The notes beneath the pieces were generated by a model that saw nothing but the letters and a program-made list of their open reading frames with translations, did not search any database and was not told the DNA's origin. From contig DATILD010000021.1 in assembly GCA_035476815.1 (NCBI GenBank), positions 1-64,000 on the forward strand: a DNA stretch of 64,000 nucleotides, given 5' to 3'. Below, one piece after another: positions 17,028-25,799 of this stretch. The stretch comes from Methylibium sp035476815 (GTDB lineage: Bacteria > Pseudomonadota > Gammaproteobacteria > Burkholderiales > Burkholderiaceae_C). Within the stretch, counting starts at the first letter, position 1; every line of letters begins with the position of its first letter. A program made the translations under genes and the position numbers.

Positions 17028-18197
17028 CTACAGCCGCGTTCTCAGGCGCTCCAGCGCCGCATCGAGCGTCGCAGCGCGCTTGGCGAAGCAGAAGCGCACG
17101 ATGCGCTGCTCGCAGCCGTCGGCGTAGAAGGCCGATAGCGGGATCGCCGCGACGCCGACCTCGGTCGTGAGCCAGCGGCAGAAATCGAGTTCGCTGCGCT
17201 CGCGATGGGCCTGCAGCGCCGAGTAGTCGACGCACTGAAAATAGCTTCCCTCGCTGGGCAACAGCGCGAGGCCGGTGCCGGCCAGCCCGGCGCGGAAGCG
17301 GTCGCGCTTGGCCGCATAGAAACCCGGCAGGCCGAGGTAGGGCGCCGGGTCGGCGAGGTAGGCGGCCAGCCCGTGCTGCACCGGCGTGTTGACGGTGAAC
17401 ACGTTGAACTGGTGGACCTTGCGGAACTCGGCCATCAGCGGCGCCGGGGCGCAGACATAGCCGACCTTCCAGCCGGTGACGTGGAAGGTCTTGCCGAAGC
17501 TCGACACCAGCACGCTGCGCGCGGCCAGCGCCGGATGCCGCGCGACGCTCTGGTGCGCGGCGCCGTCGTAGACCATGTGCTCGTAGACCTCGTCGGCCAG
17601 CAGCAGCGTGTCGGTCGGCGCCAGCAGCGCGGCGAGGCGCTGCATGTCGACCTCGCTCCAGACCGTCGCGCTCGGGTTGTGCGGCGTGTTGACGATCAGC
17701 AGGCGCGTGCGCGGGCTCAGCGCGGCGGCGATGCGTTCGAAGTCCGGCCGGAACGTGCCGGGTGTCAGCGGCACGCGGACGATGCGCCCGCCGGCCAGCT
17801 CGATGTTCGGGCCGTAGCTGTCGTAGCAGGGCTCGAGCACGATGACCTCGTCGCCCGGGTGCACCAGCGCGAGGATGGTGGTGAGGATGGCCTGCGTCGC
17901 GCCGGCGGTGATCGTGACCTCGCTGCCGGGGTCATAGGCCTGGCCGTGGAGCGCGGCGACCTTGGCGGCGACCGCCTCGCGCAGCGCCGGCACGCCGGCC
18001 ATCGGCGGGTACTGGTTGTGGCCGGCGCGCATCGCGTCGGTGACCGCGTCGACCAGGCGTGCATCGCCATCGAAGTCGGGGAATCCCTGACCGAGATTGA
18101 CGGCGCCATGCTCCTGGGCGAGCGCCGACATCACGGTGAAGATCGTCGTGCCGACCTGCGGCAGCCGGCTCGGGGGCAGCGGGGTGCGCTCGTTCAT
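17028..18197 (-). CDS. PLP-dependent aminotransferase (methionine/aromatic class I, YbdL-like)
   Basis: Class I aminotransferase of 389 aa. The N-terminus (LPQVGTTIFTVMSALAQEHG, then NLGQGFPDF) is typical of the YbdL/KAT group; the PLP lysine lies in SSFGKTFHVTGWK, with NTPHNPSATVW and DEVYEHMVYDG contacting the cofactor. YbdL in E. coli prefers methionine with 2-oxo acids. It follows cysB by three bases, consistent with sulfur amino acid metabolism. Confidence 0.9.
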   Translation of the reverse strand: MNERTPLPPSRLPQVGTTIFTVMSALAQEHGAVNLGQGFPDFDGDARLVDAVTDAMRAGHNQYPPMAGVPALREAVAAKVAALHGQAYDPGSEVTITAGATQAILTTILALVHPGDEVIVLEPCYDSYGPNIELAGGRIVRVPLTPGTFRPDFERIAAALSPRTRLLIVNTPHNPSATVWSEVDMQRLAALLAPTDTLLLADEVYEHMVYDGAAHQSVARHPALAARSVLVSSFGKTFHVTGWKVGYVCAPAPLMAEFRKVHQFNVFTVNTPVQHGLAAYLADPAPYLGLPGFYAAKRDRFRAGLAGTGLALLPSEGSYFQCVDYSALQAHRERSELDFCRWLTTEVGVAAIPLSAFYADGCEQRIVRFCFAKRAATLDAALERLRTRL

Positions 18198-18200
18198 GGT

Positions 18201-19154
18201 TCAGCGCGGCGCGGTGTCGGCGCCGCCGGCCATGGCGCGCTCGACCACCGCACGCGTGAGCTTGGGCGACAGCAGCTCGGCGAAGCCGTAGACGAAGTGG
18301 CGCAGGTAGGCGCCGCGCTTGAAGGCGAGCCGCGCGACGTTGTTGCCGAACAGCGTGCCGGCCGGCCGCACCACCAGGTCGCCGCCGGGGCCGCAGCTGG
18401 GGTCGTCGCGCACCGCCATCTCGGCGACGATGCCGACGCCCAGCCCCAGCCGCACATAGGTCTTGATGACGTCGGAGTCGATCGCCTCCAGCACCACGTT
18501 CGGCGCGAAACCCTGGGCGGCGAAGGCCGCGTCGATCTTGGTGCGGCCGGTGAACGAAGGGTGGTAGGTGATCAGCGGCTCGTGGGCGAGTTGCTCGAGC
18601 GAGACGCGCTCCTGCGCCGCCAGCGCATGGGCGGCCGGCAGCACCACCATGTGCTGCCAGTCATAGCAGGGCAGCGTGACCAGCGATTCGAAGGCGCTGA
18701 GCGATTCGGTCGCGAGCCCGACCTCAGCGGTCTCGTCGATCAGCATCTGCGCCACCTGCTCCGGCGTGCCCTGGTGCAGGCTGATCGCGACCTTGGGGTG
18801 GCGCTTGCGCAGCGCCGCCACCGGCCCCGGCAGCACGTAGCGCGCCTGGGTGTGGGTGGTGGCGATCGAGAGCGTGCCGGCGTCCTGCTGGCTGAATTCC
18901 TCGCCGATGCGCTTGAGGTTGCCGACCTCGCGCATGATCGTCTCGATCGCCGCCAGCACCTGGCGGCCCGGCTCGGTGATGCGCTTCAGGCGCTTGCCGT
19001 GGCGCGCGAAGATGTCGATGCCGAGCTCGGCTTCGAGTTCGAGGATGGCCTTCGAGATGCCGGGCTGCGAGGTGTGCAGCGCCTTCGCGGTCTCGGTCAG
19101 GTTCAGGTTGCGGCGCGCCGCCTCCTGGACGAAACGGAACTGGTGCAGGTTCAT
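18201..19154 (-). CDS. cysB: CysB-family LysR-type regulator
   Basis: A 317-aa LysR-type regulator. The N-terminal helix-turn-helix reads NLTETAKALHTSQPGISKAI, and the effector domain includes TTHTQARYVLP and the TRTKID-like stretch YHPSFTGRTKIDAAFAAQG typical of CysB/Cbl, which sense N-acetylserine or adenosine phosphosulfate and activate sulfate assimilation genes. It overlaps cbiX by four bases (ATGA). The neighbouring siroheme chelatase, needed by sulfite reductase, supports the sulfur link. Confidence 0.9.
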   Translation of the reverse strand: MNLHQFRFVQEAARRNLNLTETAKALHTSQPGISKAILELEAELGIDIFARHGKRLKRITEPGRQVLAAIETIMREVGNLKRIGEEFSQQDAGTLSIATTHTQARYVLPGPVAALRKRHPKVAISLHQGTPEQVAQMLIDETAEVGLATESLSAFESLVTLPCYDWQHMVVLPAAHALAAQERVSLEQLAHEPLITYHPSFTGRTKIDAAFAAQGFAPNVVLEAIDSDVIKTYVRLGLGVGIVAEMAVRDDPSCGPGGDLVVRPAGTLFGNNVARLAFKRGAYLRHFVYGFAELLSPKLTRAVVERAMAGGADTAPR

Positions 19155-19522
19155 GGGGCGTGGGCGGCCGCCTCGGCGAGCGCGGCGATCACGAGCGGGT
19201 GTTCGCCGACCGCGCCGGCCAGCGTCACGCGCAGACCCGGGTGAGCCGCCTCCAGCGTGCGGGCGAGCGCCGGCAGGTCCTGGCGCACATGGCCGCCGGC
19301 GCCGAGGAACAGCGGCACGACGGTGATCGCGTCGCAGCCGGCGGTCGCCAGTTCGGCGCCCGCGGTCGCGAGATCGGGCGTCATCAACTCCAGGAAGGCG
19401 AGCCGCACCTCGGCATCCGGCCGCAGCGCGCGCACGCGCTCGGCGACGGCCTGGAAGGGCCGCGCCCAGTTCGGGTCGCGCGCGCCATGGGCGAACAGCA
19501 GCAGGCCGTGTCGGAGGCTCAT
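19151..19522 (-). CDS. cbiX: Sirohydrochlorin chelatase, short CbiX/SirB type
   Basis: A 123-aa protein beginning SLRHGLLLFAHGARDPNWAR, with the catalytic His in AHGARD and a second conserved segment VVPLFLGAGGHVRQDLP. One CbiX domain of this size works as a homodimer. It inserts Fe2+ or Co2+ into sirohydrochlorin for siroheme or cobalamin. The ATG at 19522 overlaps the lptG stop (ATGA) and the stop overlaps cysB. Role in siroheme for assimilatory sulfite/nitrite reductase is inferred from cysB. Confidence 0.9.
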   Translation of the reverse strand: MSLRHGLLLFAHGARDPNWARPFQAVAERVRALRPDAEVRLAFLELMTPDLATAGAELATAGCDAITVVPLFLGAGGHVRQDLPALARTLEAAHPGLRVTLAGAVGEHPLVIAALAEAAAHAP

Positions 19523-20649
19523 CGGTAGCGCACCAGCCAGCTGAACGCCGCCATCGACAGCAGCAGGTAGAAGGCGCTCGGTGCCGCGGCGGCGATCCAC
19601 GGCGTCCAGTCGCGCAGCAGGCCGAGATGGGTCGAGACGTTGTTCAGCAGCACGAAGCTGATGCCCAGCAGGATGCCGCCGAACACCTTGACGCTGACGC
19701 CGCCGCCGCGCGCGTGCAGGTAGGCGAACGGCAGCGCCAGACCCACCATCACCAGGCAGGCCAGCGGGTACAGCGCCTTCTTCCAGAACTGGATCTGCTG
19801 GCGCTGCACGGCCTGCTCGTTGTCGGACAGGTGGCTCGAGTAGCGATACAGGTCCAGCGTGGACATGCTGCGCAGCGGCGCGACCGCCGCCGCCACGACC
19901 GAACGCGTCAACGTGGCCGGCCAGGCGAGCGCGGCGCGCGTCTCGTCCGTCGAGAGGTGCTCGTCGCCGTCGCTCTCCCAGCGCGTGATGCGCACGTCCT
20001 CGAGCTGCCAGCCGTCGGTGCCCGCCACGCCGCGCGCCGCGCGCACCCGGCGCAGCAGCTGGCTGTCGGGACCGAACTCGTAGATGTCGACATCCTCGAG
20101 CCGGCCGTCCGGACCGACATGACCGACATGGATCGAGTCGAGCCGCTCGCCGGCCGGTGTCTCGCCGGGCCTGGCGCTGCGGCGGTCCTTGAGCCAGGCG
20201 CTGGCGCGCCGTCCGCTCGGCTGTCCCGTCTGTTGGTACTTGAGCGTTGCCTTCATCGCATCGCCGTAGGCCCCCGCCTGCGGTGCCACGTAGTCGCCGA
20301 CCACGAAGGTCAGCACCGCGGCGGCCAGGCCCAGCATCGCCAGCAGGCCGAGCGCGCGCCCGGGCCCCAGCCCGCCGGTGCGCAGGATCGTGAACTCCGA
20401 GGACTGCGCGAGGCGCGCCAACGCGAACGTGGTGCCGATCAGCACCGCGATCGGGAACAGCTCGTAGAAGTGCGACGGCAGCTCCAGCAGGCAGTACAGC
20501 GCCGCGTGCTGCACGCGGTAGGCGCCGCGGCCGACGTCGCCGAGCTGGTCGACCAGGTCGAGGAAGTAGAACAGGGCCAGGAAGGCGACCGTGACGAAGG
20601 CGACGGCGCCGAGCACCTCGATGTAGAGCAGGCGACGGACGGTACGCAT
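19519..20649 (-). CDS. lptG: LPS export ABC transporter permease LptG
   Basis: Inner-membrane permease, 376 aa, that with LptF and LptB2 extracts lipopolysaccharide and feeds the LptC-A-D bridge. Topology is as expected: three helices at each end around a periplasmic beta-jellyroll (about 130-280; EDVDIYEFGPDSQLLRRVRA). The start at MRTVRRLLYIEVLG matches the family; longer in-frame starts extend into lptF. It follows lptF with a 5-base gap and overlaps cbiX by four bases. Confidence 0.95.
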   Translation of the reverse strand: MRTVRRLLYIEVLGAVAFVTVAFLALFYFLDLVDQLGDVGRGAYRVQHAALYCLLELPSHFYELFPIAVLIGTTFALARLAQSSEFTILRTGGLGPGRALGLLAMLGLAAAVLTFVVGDYVAPQAGAYGDAMKATLKYQQTGQPSGRRASAWLKDRRSARPGETPAGERLDSIHVGHVGPDGRLEDVDIYEFGPDSQLLRRVRAARGVAGTDGWQLEDVRITRWESDGDEHLSTDETRAALAWPATLTRSVVAAAVAPLRSMSTLDLYRYSSHLSDNEQAVQRQQIQFWKKALYPLACLVMVGLALPFAYLHARGGGVSVKVFGGILLGISFVLLNNVSTHLGLLRDWTPWIAAAAPSAFYLLLSMAAFSWLVRYR

Positions 20650-20654
20650 CGCGC

Positions 20655-21752
20655 TCAGGCCGTGGCCGCCGCGGGGCGGCGCCGGGTCAGTGACACGCCG
20701 TACTCGCGCCACCACAGCAGTGCCAGCGCCAGCACGAAGGTGCCGCCATGCACCAGCAGCAGCGTCGGCAGCATCGCGAGCTTGCCGCTCGCGACCCAGG
20801 CCTGCGTGAGGCTCAGCAGGTTGTAGTAGACGACGAAGGTCAGCAGCGCGAACAGCAGGTTCCAGCTGCCGCCGCGCCGCGGGTTGCCGGCGGCCAGGCC
20901 GATGCCGAGCAGCACCAGGTTCAGCCCGCCGACCGCGAGCCCGATGCGCCAGGTCAGCTCGCCGAGGTGGCGCGGCGTCGGCTGGGTCAGCAGCTCCCAG
21001 GTGCTGCGCGCCTTGGGCGGCAGATCGTCGAGCGCGCTGCGCGGGGCCTCGCCGGCCAGCACGCGGTAGCTGTCGAAGCGGGCGACGCGCTTCTCGCCGG
21101 TGTGAAAGTCGAGATCGTTGCGCTGGCCGCGATCGAGCACCGCGTAGCGCTGCCCGTTGTCCATCTCGATGCGCCCGCTGTGGGCCGAGGTCACGCTCTC
21201 GCCGCCGTCGCGCCGCTCGAGCACGAACACGTTGCGCGCCAGCTGACCTTCGCCGGCGTCACGATCGATGAAGAACACGCGCCGGCCGTCGCTCGAGGTC
21301 TGGAATTGCCCCGGCGTGACGCGCGCGATGTCGGAGCGCTGCTCGTAGCGGAACTTCAGCTCCTCGATCTGCCGGTTGCCCCAGGGCCAGACGAACAGCG
21401 CCAGCACCACCACCAGCAGCAGTACCGGCCAGGCCAGCCGCAGCACCGGCCCGACGAAGCGCAGCAGCCCGACGCCGCTGGCGAACCAGATCACCATCTC
21501 GCTGTCGCGGTACATGCGCGTGAGCGTGCCGACGACCGCGACGAACAGCGACAGGCTGACGATCGTCGGCAGGTGCTCGAGCGAGATGTAGCCCAGCAGC
21601 AGCACCACGTCCTGCGGCGCGATCGCGCCGCCCGCGGCCTGGCCGAGCGTGCGGATCAGGAACATCGTGATCACGATCGTCAGGATCACGATGAGCGTGG
21701 CGGCGAGACTGCGCGCGAGGTCTCGGCGCAACGTTGAATCGAATAACATCAT
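20655..21752 (-). CDS. lptF: LPS export ABC transporter permease LptF
   Basis: Partner of LptG, 365 aa, with the same plan of three N-terminal helices, a periplasmic jellyroll (RVTPGQFQTSSDGRRVFFID) and three C-terminal helices. Starts FDSTLRRDLARSLAATL. Two adjacent ATGs at 21752 and 21749 could start. First gene of the lptF-lptG-cbiX-cysB-aminotransferase chain. Only 24 bases separate it from the divergent pepA, so its promoter must lie inside pepA and its leader is very short. Confidence 0.95.
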   Translation of the reverse strand: MMLFDSTLRRDLARSLAATLIVILTIVITMFLIRTLGQAAGGAIAPQDVVLLLGYISLEHLPTIVSLSLFVAVVGTLTRMYRDSEMVIWFASGVGLLRFVGPVLRLAWPVLLLVVVLALFVWPWGNRQIEELKFRYEQRSDIARVTPGQFQTSSDGRRVFFIDRDAGEGQLARNVFVLERRDGGESVTSAHSGRIEMDNGQRYAVLDRGQRNDLDFHTGEKRVARFDSYRVLAGEAPRSALDDLPPKARSTWELLTQPTPRHLGELTWRIGLAVGGLNLVLLGIGLAAGNPRRGGSWNLLFALLTFVVYYNLLSLTQAWVASGKLAMLPTLLLVHGGTFVLALALLWWREYGVSLTRRRPAAATA

Positions 21753-21776
21753 CGGACATCAAAACGGTTGCTCATT

Positions 21777-23234
21777 ATGGACTTTCGTACCCGTCTTCAG
21801 AGTGCGGACCAACTGTCGCAGACGCCCGCCGATGCGCTGGTCGTCGTGCTGCAGGGCGACCTGAAGAAGCAGAAGCTCGACGCGCCGCTCGCGGCCCTGC
21901 TGGCCGATGCCGTCGCCGCCGGCGACCTGCAGGCCAAGGCCGGCCGGGTGCTCTACATCCACCGTGCGGCCGGCGTGAAGGCCAGGCGAGTCGTGCTGAC
22001 CGTCGCCGGCGAGGGCGGCGCCAAGGCCTTCCGCCAGGCCGTGGCCGCGGCGCTGGGCAGCCTGAAGAGCTCCGGCGCGAAGCACGTCGCTGTCGCGAGC
22101 GGCGCGGGCCCGGTCGATGCGGGGCAGGCGGAGGCGCTGGTCGCCGCGGTCGCGGAGGCCGGCTACCTCTACCGCCATACCAAGCCGAGCGCGGCGCCGG
22201 CCCCGGCCTTCGACGCCGTGACGCTCGTTGCCGACAAGGACGCGGCCAAGGCCGTACGGGCCGGCCTGGCATGCGGCGAGGGTGTCGCCGCCGGCGTGAC
22301 GCTGGCGCGCGAATGCGCGAACCGGCCGGCCAACCACTGCACGCCGAGCTTCCTGGCCGGCGAGGCGAAGAAGCTCGCCAAGGCGCATGGCTTCAAGGTC
22401 CAGGTGCTGGAGCGCAAGGACTGCGAGAAGCTCGGCATGGGCTCCTTCCTCGCCGTCGCGCAGGGCTCGGACGAGCCGTTGAAGTTCATCGTGCTGCGCC
22501 ACGAGGGCGGGACCAAGGGCCAGGCGCCGGTGGTGCTGGTCGGCAAGGGCATCACCTTCGACACCGGCGGCATCTCGATCAAGCCCTCGGCCGAGATGGA
22601 CGAGATGAAGTTCGACATGGGCGGCGCCGCCAGCGTGCTCGGTACCTTCCGCGCGCTCGGCGAGTTGAAGCCCAAGCTCAACGTGATCGGCCTGATCCCG
22701 GCGTGCGAGAACATGCCCAGCGGCCGGGCGGTCAAGCCGGGCGACGTCGTGACCTCGATGTCCGGCCAGACCATCGAGGTGCTGAACACCGACGCCGAGG
22801 GCCGGCTGATCCTCTGCGATGCGCTGACCTATGCGGAGCGCTTCAAGCCGGCCGCCGTGATCGACATCGCCACACTGACCGGCGCCTGCGTGATCGCGCT
22901 CGGCGCACACCGCTCGGGCCTGTTCAGTCCCGACGACAAGCTGGCCGAGGCGCTGCTCGCCGCCGGCGCGGCCGGGCTCGATCCGGCCTGGCGCATGCCG
23001 CTGGACGACGAGTACGACGAGGCGCTGAAGAGCAACTTCGCCGACATGGGCAACGTCGGCGGCCGCGCCGGCGGTGCGATCACCGCGGCGATGTTCCTGA
23101 AGAAGTTCACCGCCATGTACCCCTGGGCCCATCTGGACATCGCCGGCACCGCCTGGAAGTCCGGCGCCGCCAAGGGGGCCACCGGGCGCCCGGTGGCACT
23201 GCTGACCCATTACCTGCTGGCACGCGCCGGCTGA
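21777..23234 (+). CDS. pepA: Leucyl aminopeptidase (cytosol aminopeptidase)
   Basis: M17 dizinc aminopeptidase, 485 aa. The catalytic domain carries the signature NTDAEGRL (337-344) and the metal-ligand stretch LVGKGITFDTGGISIKP; a Lys and the Arg in NTDAEGR complete the active site. In E. coli PepA also binds DNA in Xer recombination and carAB control; this cannot be judged here. The ATG at 21777 is chosen over an in-frame TTG nine bases upstream. The pepA-holC order is common in related genomes. Confidence 0.96.
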   Translation: MDFRTRLQSADQLSQTPADALVVVLQGDLKKQKLDAPLAALLADAVAAGDLQAKAGRVLYIHRAAGVKARRVVLTVAGEGGAKAFRQAVAAALGSLKSSGAKHVAVASGAGPVDAGQAEALVAAVAEAGYLYRHTKPSAAPAPAFDAVTLVADKDAAKAVRAGLACGEGVAAGVTLARECANRPANHCTPSFLAGEAKKLAKAHGFKVQVLERKDCEKLGMGSFLAVAQGSDEPLKFIVLRHEGGTKGQAPVVLVGKGITFDTGGISIKPSAEMDEMKFDMGGAASVLGTFRALGELKPKLNVIGLIPACENMPSGRAVKPGDVVTSMSGQTIEVLNTDAEGRLILCDALTYAERFKPAAVIDIATLTGACVIALGAHRSGLFSPDDKLAEALLAAGAAGLDPAWRMPLDDEYDEALKSNFADMGNVGGRAGGAITAAMFLKKFTAMYPWAHLDIAGTAWKSGAAKGATGRPVALLTHYLLARAG

Positions 23235-23254
23235 ACATCGCGCGAACCGCACCG

Positions 23255-23689
23255 ATGACCGAGGTGCACTTTCACACCGGGCTGGCCGATCCGCTGGCCT
23301 ATGCCTGCCGGCTGCTGCGCAAGTCGCAGCGACGCGGCGCGCAGGTGGTCGTCACGGCCGATCCGGCGCGGCTCGACCAGCTCGACGTGCTGCTGTGGAC
23401 CTTCGAGCCGCTCGAGTTCCTGCCGCATGCCCGCCTGCGCGGCGGCGCGGCCGTGCCGCCGCGCCTGGCTGCCACGCCGATCTGGCTGGCCGACAGACCC
23501 ACCGAGGCACCGCACCACGAGGTGCTGGTGAATCTCGGCCCCGACCTCGGTCCCGGCTTCGAGAGCTTCGGTCGCCTGTTCGAGCTCGTCGGCGGCGCGC
23601 CCGACGAGGCCGCGGCCGGCCGCCAGCGCTGGCAGCACCTCAAGGCCCGCGGCTACCCGGTCACTCACCACGTGGAGGCGGTCGAGTGA
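23255..23689 (+). CDS. holC: DNA polymerase III subunit chi
   Basis: The 144-aa chi subunit, which links the clamp loader to SSB. It starts MTEVHFHTGLADPLAYACRL, as in the family, with DVLLWTFEPLEFLPHARL and the Trp-rich hydrophobic segments (PIWLAD, FLPHARL) expected. Lies 20 bases after pepA. Its stop overlaps the start of the next gene (GTGA). Confidence 0.93.
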   Translation: MTEVHFHTGLADPLAYACRLLRKSQRRGAQVVVTADPARLDQLDVLLWTFEPLEFLPHARLRGGAAVPPRLAATPIWLADRPTEAPHHEVLVNLGPDLGPGFESFGRLFELVGGAPDEAAAGRQRWQHLKARGYPVTHHVEAVE

Positions 23690-24024
23690 CGGCCGGCCCA
23701 CGCCCGCCGCCGCCGCGCCATGTGCCGACGCTGACCGAGGTGCTCGATCCCCGCGGGCGCGTCTCGGCGCCGATGCCAGGCCCGCCGGCCGCCCCGGCCG
23801 CGCTCGACGAGGAGCTGGTGCGCCGCGTGATGGGTGAGCTGCACCGCCGGCTCGACGACACGCTCGAGCCGCGGCTGCGCGCTGCGATCGCGCCGGCCGT
23901 CGACGCGGTGGCCGGGGCCCTGCTGACCGAGGCCCGCGCCTTGCTTGACGACCTGCTGCACCAGGCGGTGCGCGACGCGGTCGCCAAGGAGCTGGCGCGG
24001 CGCCGCGACCCGCCGTCGCGCTGA
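23686..24024 (+). CDS. Small protein after holC, DUF2486-like by position
   Basis: A 112-aa protein starting with GTG that overlaps the holC stop. A proline-rich N-terminus (about 1-38) is followed by a predicted helical region with heptad-like Leu/Ala spacing (ELVRRVMGELHRRLDDTLEP). In Burkholderia a DUF2486 protein follows holC, and this looks like a short relative; the match is by position and composition only. Function unknown. Confidence 0.65.
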   Translation: MTAGPRPPPPRHVPTLTEVLDPRGRVSAPMPGPPAAPAALDEELVRRVMGELHRRLDDTLEPRLRAAIAPAVDAVAGALLTEARALLDDLLHQAVRDAVAKELARRRDPPSR

Positions 24025-24063
24025 ATTATTCTTCCGCCACGAAATCGCCAACAAGGAGCTTCC

Positions 24064-25227
24064 ATGCAGAAATCCATCGTCTCTCTCGCGGTCGTTGCGG
24101 CGCTCGCCGCGCTGGTCGCAGGCTGCGGCAAGAAGGAGGCGGCAGCGCCCGACGAGGTGCTGATCAAGATCGGCCACGTCGCCCCGCTGAGCGGCCCGAG
24201 CGCCCACCTGGGCAAGGACAACGAGAACGGCGCCCGCATGGCCATCGACGACCTCAACGCCAAGGGCGTGACGATCGGCGGCAAGAAGGCCCGATTCGAG
24301 CTCGTCGCCGAGGACGACGCCGCCGACCCGAAGCAGGGCACCGCGGTGGCGCAGAAGCTCGTCGACGCCAAGGTCAACGGCGTGGTCGGGCACCTGAACT
24401 CGGGCACCAGCATCCCCGCGTCGCAGATCTACAGCGCCGCCGGCATCCCGCAGATCTCGCCGTCGTCGACCAACCCCAAGTACACGCGCCAGGGCTTCAA
24501 GACCACCTTCCGCGTGGTGGCCGACGACGTGCACCTCGGCGGCACGCTCGGCCGTTACGCGAAGGGCGAGCTCAAGGGCGCCTCGATCGCGGTGATCGAC
24601 GACCGCACCGCCTACGGCCAGGGCGTGGCCGACGAGTTCGAGAACGGCGTCAAGGGTTCGGGCGGCACCGTGGTCGGCCGCGAGTTCACCACCGACAAGG
24701 CGCAGGAGTTCTCGTCGATCCTCTCCGGCATCAAGGCCAAGAACCCCGACGTGGTGTTCTTCGGTGGCATGGACGCGGTGGCCGGGCCGATGCTGCGCCA
24801 GCTCAAGCAGCTCGGCATCAACGCCAAGTTCCTCGGCGGCGACGGCATCTGCACCAGCGAGCTGCCCAAGCTCGCCGGCGGGTCGATGGACGACGGTCAG
24901 GTGGTGTGCGCCGAGGCCGGTGGCGTTGAGGGCGAGCAGAAGGTCGGCATGGACGAGTTCCGCACCCGCTACAAGGCCAAGTTCAACGACGACGTCAAGC
25001 TCTACGCGCCCTATGTCTACGACGCGCTGATGGTGATGGCCGATGCGATGGTCAAGGCCAACTCGGCCGACCCGGCGACCTACCTGCCGGCGCTCGCCAA
25101 GACCGAGGGCTACAAGGGCGTGACCGGCACGATCAGCTTCGACGAGAAGGGCGACATCAAGAACGGTGCGCTGACGCTCTACACCTACAAGGGCGGCCAG
25201 CGCGAGCAGATCGCCGTGGTCCGTTGA
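24064..25227 (+). CDS. Branched-chain amino acid ABC transporter substrate-binding lipoprotein
   Basis: A 387-aa type I periplasmic binding protein. The signal ends in the lipobox LVAGC (Cys21), unusual for LivJ/LivK of E. coli, which are soluble, but common in betaproteobacteria. The domain starts IKIGHVAPLSGPSAHLGKD and has the family segments NGVVGHLNSGTSIPASQIY and YAPYVYDALMVM. Ligand likely a branched-chain or related amino acid. AAGGAG precedes the ATG. No permease or ATPase genes follow, so it is an orphan binding protein here. Confidence 0.9.
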   Translation: MQKSIVSLAVVAALAALVAGCGKKEAAAPDEVLIKIGHVAPLSGPSAHLGKDNENGARMAIDDLNAKGVTIGGKKARFELVAEDDAADPKQGTAVAQKLVDAKVNGVVGHLNSGTSIPASQIYSAAGIPQISPSSTNPKYTRQGFKTTFRVVADDVHLGGTLGRYAKGELKGASIAVIDDRTAYGQGVADEFENGVKGSGGTVVGREFTTDKAQEFSSILSGIKAKNPDVVFFGGMDAVAGPMLRQLKQLGINAKFLGGDGICTSELPKLAGGSMDDGQVVCAEAGGVEGEQKVGMDEFRTRYKAKFNDDVKLYAPYVYDALMVMADAMVKANSADPATYLPALAKTEGYKGVTGTISFDEKGDIKNGALTLYTYKGGQREQIAVVR

Positions 25228-25272
25228 GCGGGCCCGGGCGGCTCGCCGCGGCCGCTTAGAATCTTCGGCTCC

Positions 25273-25363
25273 GGAGAGATGGATGAGCGGTTTAAGTCGC
25301 ACGCCTGGAAAGCGTGTGAGGGTTAACAGCCCTCCGCGGGTTCGAATCCCGCTCTCTCCGCCA
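25273..25363 (+). tRNA. tRNA-Ser (anticodon GGA)
   Basis: Acceptor GGAGAGA (25273-25279) pairs with TCTCTCC (25353-25359); encoded CCA at 25361-25363. The anticodon loop reads CTGGAAA with GGA, and the long variable arm (GTGAGGGTTAACAGCCCTCC region) is typical of serine tRNA. TAGAAT at 25257-25262 is a likely -10 box. Confidence 0.97.
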
Positions 25364-25384
25364 GGACGTTGTTAGAAATTGAAG

Positions 25385-25408
25385 CGGGCCCCTCGGGCCC
25401 GATTTTTT
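25385..25408 (+). terminator. Terminator after tRNA-Ser
   Basis: CGGGCCC (25385-25391) and GGGCCCG (25395-25401) with a 3-base loop, followed by A and TTTTTT (25403-25408). Confidence 0.9.
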
Positions 25409-25457
25409 AGCCACGCCCCAACCCATTCACGACGCAGCGCGCGTCGGGGATGTCGGC

Positions 25458-25598
25458 TCAGTCGATGAAGCACCACAAGCCAACGGTTGCGACACCGATG
25501 ACAACGAGCCACTCAATGGCCTGCGTCATCAACATCCGCATCTGCCGCTGCGGGAGCGCCGTCACCTGGGACTGAGCAGTGATCATGGGTGCCGCCAT
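25458..25598 (-). CDS. Possible small single-pass membrane protein
   Basis: A 46-codon frame that begins MAAPMITAQSQVTALPQRQM and ends with a hydrophobic segment of about 18 residues (EWLVVIGVATVGLWCF) before a final Ile-Asp. The frame lies in a stretch of lower G+C than its surroundings. There is no strong Shine-Dalgarno (only GAG near the start), and an internal ATG could start at codon 5. No homologue is recognised. The 201 bases from here to the next gene contain only the terminator at 25739-25765. Confidence 0.4.
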   Translation of the reverse strand: MAAPMITAQSQVTALPQRQMRMLMTQAIEWLVVIGVATVGLWCFID

Positions 25599-25738
25599 CT
25601 CATGAGAATGGCGGCAGCGTAGCGAGCTTGGCTTAAGGTTTGATTAAACGGGCGCGGCGATCCGGCCCTGAACTGCCCACGGCCTCGAGTGGCGGTCACC
25701 GCGGGCGAATCACGCCGCGCTCTCGGCCGGGACGCTGG

Positions 25739-25765
25739 AAAAAGAAACGGGCCCATCGGGCCCGT
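25739..25765 (-). terminator. Terminator for the 80-aa gene on the minus strand
   Basis: Read on the minus strand, ACGGGCCC / GGGCCCGT (arms 25758-25765 and 25747-25754) with a 3-base loop is followed by TTCTTTTT. It lies 35 bases past the stop of the gene at 25800, supporting that gene as expressed. Confidence 0.8.
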
Positions 25766-25799
25766 CTTGCTCTTCGCCGCGCCGTCGGCCGGTCGTCGG

